Part shown: piece after piece, positions 61,151 through 64,000 of the stretch
Layout: every line of letters begins with the position of its first letter
How positions within the stretch are numbered: position 1 is the first letter of the stretch
Made by a program: the position numbers and the translations under genes
Source of the DNA: Holacanthus passer
Taxonomy: Eukaryota; Chordata; Actinopteri; Pomacanthidae
Assembly (NCBI GenBank): GCA_025331565.1
Contig: JAFREQ010000068.1
Location: 1,550,001 to 1,614,000, forward strand
Direction: 5' to 3'
Length of the DNA: 64,000 nt
The notes under the pieces: generated by a model
The model's database searches: none
Seen by the model: only the letters and a program-made list of their open reading frames with translations
Told to the model about the DNA's origin: nothing

Positions 61151-62542
61151 TATATAAATTATTAAAATAGTTGCCAACTAATTTTCTCACAATCGAGTAA
61201 TTAATTAATCAACTGATCTCTTTTCAGCTGTTCTGTACTGCAAACTGTTGGGTACTTTCATTTTTAAGAAAACATTATATTTTATAAGTTCTTCCTATAT
61301 TTTGTGTGCAAAAATCTGAATTTGTAAAGTAACTTCACAGAGCTGATTGGAACTCTAAATCCTGTGGGTGCATCACTACCAGTGACACCTTCCACATTAC
61401 ACACAGCCATTGACCCACTGTTGATTTAAAAATATTTATTAGTACAGTTTTAAATAAATGTCCTTCACATTGAGGCAAAATCCAATATTGCAGTAAAAAG
61501 AGGAAAAGCTAGCACAGTATGCAAAACCTACAAACTGCCTCACATAATAACTATTGTCAGCCATATTTTAAACTAATTACAACCACACCAAGACGCCTCG
61601 GGCAACTACTCCTATTTACATGACTTTTATGTTTATGTGGGTTGGTCTGGAAACACAGGTTGTGGAGATGGAGAGCAGGACTGCAGTTACAACTTTCTGC
61701 AGTAATATTTAGAGAAGTAGTTTGCTCTGTTTATTTCCCTTATGAAGAAACTGTTCATATTTTAATTTATAATTTTGTGCAGCTTCGTAAATTATTAAAA
61801 CTAATTACTTAAGGGAGTTATTTCATGGTTTGTGATTATGCATTTTACAAAGCTCTGTGTGCAGCATTAGAAAAACTTCAAACAACAGTGGACACCCAGA
61901 ATCAGCAATTCAGCAAAACAGACATTGATCCTGAGTTTGAACCCCTGTAGACAGAGACATTAACCTGTACAGACACTGTTATAGACGAGTGTTTATTGGC
62001 AGTGTTTTGTAGAAACTTTAGCTAATTTGTGGATCACTTGCTGTGAATTTTATGTGGTCTTATTACAGATTTCAGCTCTGTGGTAATTACAATTAAATAA
62101 TAATGACCAAGGAAACACATTCTTCTTTGCTGTCTATGTTTTATTTAAAGAGAATAAGTGCAGAAAGAAGAATTCCTCGACTGGAGGAGACCAGTTATTT
62201 TCAGTTTTGTCACTGGAGAGATTGCACAGTGGAGATGAGAAAATACCTGTATTTCTCCCAGCCCTTTAGTTTTCATACACTGAGCACTAGGTGCTGCTGT
62301 AAGACTGTGATGCTGATGACACAGCAGTGAGCTACAGCATCCCATTATTTTGCTGCTGTGCTATCTGTGCTGTGCCAAAGCAGCGTGCCAGCGAGACATC
62401 CCCGGCTCTCATGAATAATACAAGCAAAATGGCCTTGGCTCCCCTGTCACTGTAGTGAAGCCCCCGATCTGTCACACTCACCTGGATATGACACACACTT
62501 CTGCTATGGGGAATAAATGCCTGGTTTGTCTAGTTTGACATC

Positions 62543-62570
62543 CACACACACACACACACACACACACACA
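62543..62570 (+). repeat. (CA)n microsatellite
   Basis: Fourteen CA units. Confidence 0.9.
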
Positions 62571-62999
62571 GATAGAGAGTGTGAGTGAGACAAATACACA
62601 CTTTCACTTTTTCCAAACAAAAGTATTATGCCATTCCTTCCTGCCGACTTTCCTATCTCCTGGATAAAAGGTGTGAAACACATGCACGTACGCACACACA
62701 CATTTCTCTCAGAGTGTGAGATGAGGAGGAGCTGTTCGGGTGATGGGAGTCGACGAGGCTGACCGAGCTCGCTTCTCCTCAAGAGCTGGGTGACGTACCA
62801 GGGAACACACAATAATTATGTCCCACTGTCTGGTTCAGGCCTGGAAGAGACATCCTGCGGGTCTCTGACAGCTGACAAACACAAAATTATAAGGACTCCA
62901 TAGAAATGTGTGCCAGGTTGAGTGTCTGTCAGCAGCTCATGGAGTGAAGTGGACACAGTAATGACTTCAGCGGCAGCAAAAGCAGCAGTTTGAGAGGAG

Positions 63000-63080
63000 G
63001 TGGTCGCTCAGACATGCAGTGAGACGACTGAAAGGTTGCTGGTTTGAAGGCAGGATCAGGAACTGTGAAAATTAAATTAG
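63000..63080 (+). mobile_element. Possible tRNA-SINE head
   Basis: GTGGTCGCTCAGACATGC resembles an A box and AAGGTTGCTGGTTTGAAGGC a B box at tRNA-like spacing. The usual SINE body does not follow clearly. Confidence 0.35.
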
Positions 63081-64000
63081 GGACAGATGCTCATAAAGTG
63101 ACTACTGTGCATCTTTCTTTAGTCTTCCCACTAGTTTAAGTGGCACATTGGCAGATTTCTGCCTTTATGATTGCATTTCAGCTTTAACCTCTGTCAGCTT
63201 TTTAATCGAGTTTGAATGGAAACACACTGGCTGCTGCTCTTGAGCAAGGTGCGTAAATCATTTTTATCTATTCTAGACATTGCTTTCTCCTTTACCAGAT
63301 GCTGCAGAGGAGTTCATGAGCAAGGAGCTTAATCAAGATCAGGGATGCAAAGTTTTATCTATGTCAGTGTCTATTGCAAAGACAGTGAGGAGCAGAGTAC
63401 TTTGAAATGTAAAATATCTGGTCGTTGATACCTTTTCCACGTCTTCATCACTTGTACACTTCTAGATCCTTTTGAAGAAGGTGGGATTAAACTGTAGTGA
63501 CAATATACCTGAGTGATTCCACATCATATACACTTTTCAGCGGTAGAGAGGAGGGTAGGAGAGTCCAGCTTCTGTCCCTGTTATTAGAAAGTCTGTCTTT
63601 TTTTTTATCTCCGTTTGAAGATGTGACAGCAGTAAGTACCTCTCCCACCTTCTATAATCCTCAAGCTTCTCCACTTGAGTATGATTTTAGCTGTGAGGTG
63701 TGACGTGCAGAGTACACCAGCTGTCAGTATTATCAGCCAAATCGAAAGACTTCAAGGCCTCACACATATCATTAAGTTGTGGTTTGAAAGTCAAATGTTT
63801 CTCATATGTCATTTAAATGATCATATTCCGATGAGAAGCAGGTCCTAACAGCACAGTGAAATAAAGTGATTAAAATCTTGATGTCCCCTCTTGTTCAGTT
63901 TGGAAATACACAGAAAAACTGACCCATATACACATCCAGCAGCCTTGGATCAACATTAGCCTTAAGTTGGAGTTGTGTTTGTGTCCACCCGGACCATGTA

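Larger units (their letters stand above)
61151..64000. other. Upstream flank of qdpr, no exon recognised
   Basis: AT-rich at 61150-62150, with a worn MITE piece near 61160-61250 and minus-strand AATAAA-type hexamers near 61430-61460. More GC-balanced and unique at 62340-62480 and 62700-62900. In human the next gene on this side is CLRN2. I found no clarin-like exon. Confidence 0.5.

Noticed and set aside
61430..62100. Possible 3' UTR of a minus-strand gene to the right
   Set aside because: AATAAA-type hexamers are expected in such AT-rich DNA, and no terminal coding exon was found on that strand.

Overview
This is vertebrate nuclear DNA, almost certainly from a ray-finned (percomorph-type) fish. 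The supporting signs are split genes with GT-AG introns, very sparse coding sequence, dense (AC)n microsatellites, and many worn interspersed repeats that I recognise from teleost genomes. I see no bacterial operons, CRISPR arrays, phage genes or plasmid functions.

Only two protein genes can be supported, both on the minus strand. (1) ldb2 (LIM-domain-binding 2): the first coding exon is at 19164-19295 and encodes 44 residues. No other ldb2 exon was found at lower coordinates, so 1-19163 is read as the 5' part of a very long intron 1, with the rest of the gene off the left edge. (2) qdpr (quinoid dihydropteridine reductase): complete. Seven coding exons between 60351 and 49029 join into a 236-residue reading frame with every splice phase consistent and a poly(A) signal at 48824-48829. 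In the human genome LDB2 and QDPR are also neighbours transcribed in the same direction (4p15.32), so the pair fits conserved vertebrate synteny. The two products are not functionally linked: Ldb2 is a nuclear cofactor of LIM-homeodomain and LMO factors, while Qdpr is a cytosolic enzyme that recycles tetrahydrobiopterin.

Layout. 1-19163: ldb2 intron 1, with an internally deleted hAT transposon (about 1167-1910), a non-LTR retrotransposon 3' end (about 9050-10075), at least seven copies of one palindromic teleost MITE, a tRNA-derived SINE, a tandem duplication close to exon 1 and several unique GC-richer islands that look like conserved non-coding elements. 19164-19560: exon 1 and the CpG-rich promoter region of ldb2, bracketed by polypyrimidine and polypurine tracts. 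About 19560-48800: a 29-kb gene-free interval with probable regulatory islands (24.1-24.6, 25.83-26.0, 27.25-27.5, 28.14-28.35, 33.07-33.5, 46.1-46.7 kb), two RFX X-box-like palindromes, long AC and A tracts, a hAT transposase C-terminal fragment and other repeats. 48824-60480: qdpr and its proximal promoter. 60481-64000: a duplicated teleost repeat, then sequence in which I recognise no exon.

I did not find a clear new biological system. The observations most worth testing are the X-box motifs, the divergent CTCF-like sites at the qdpr 3' end, the octamer cluster and local duplication beside ldb2 exon 1, and a perfect 38-bp palindrome in qdpr intron 6. All regulatory calls were made by eye without alignment and are marked with low confidence.
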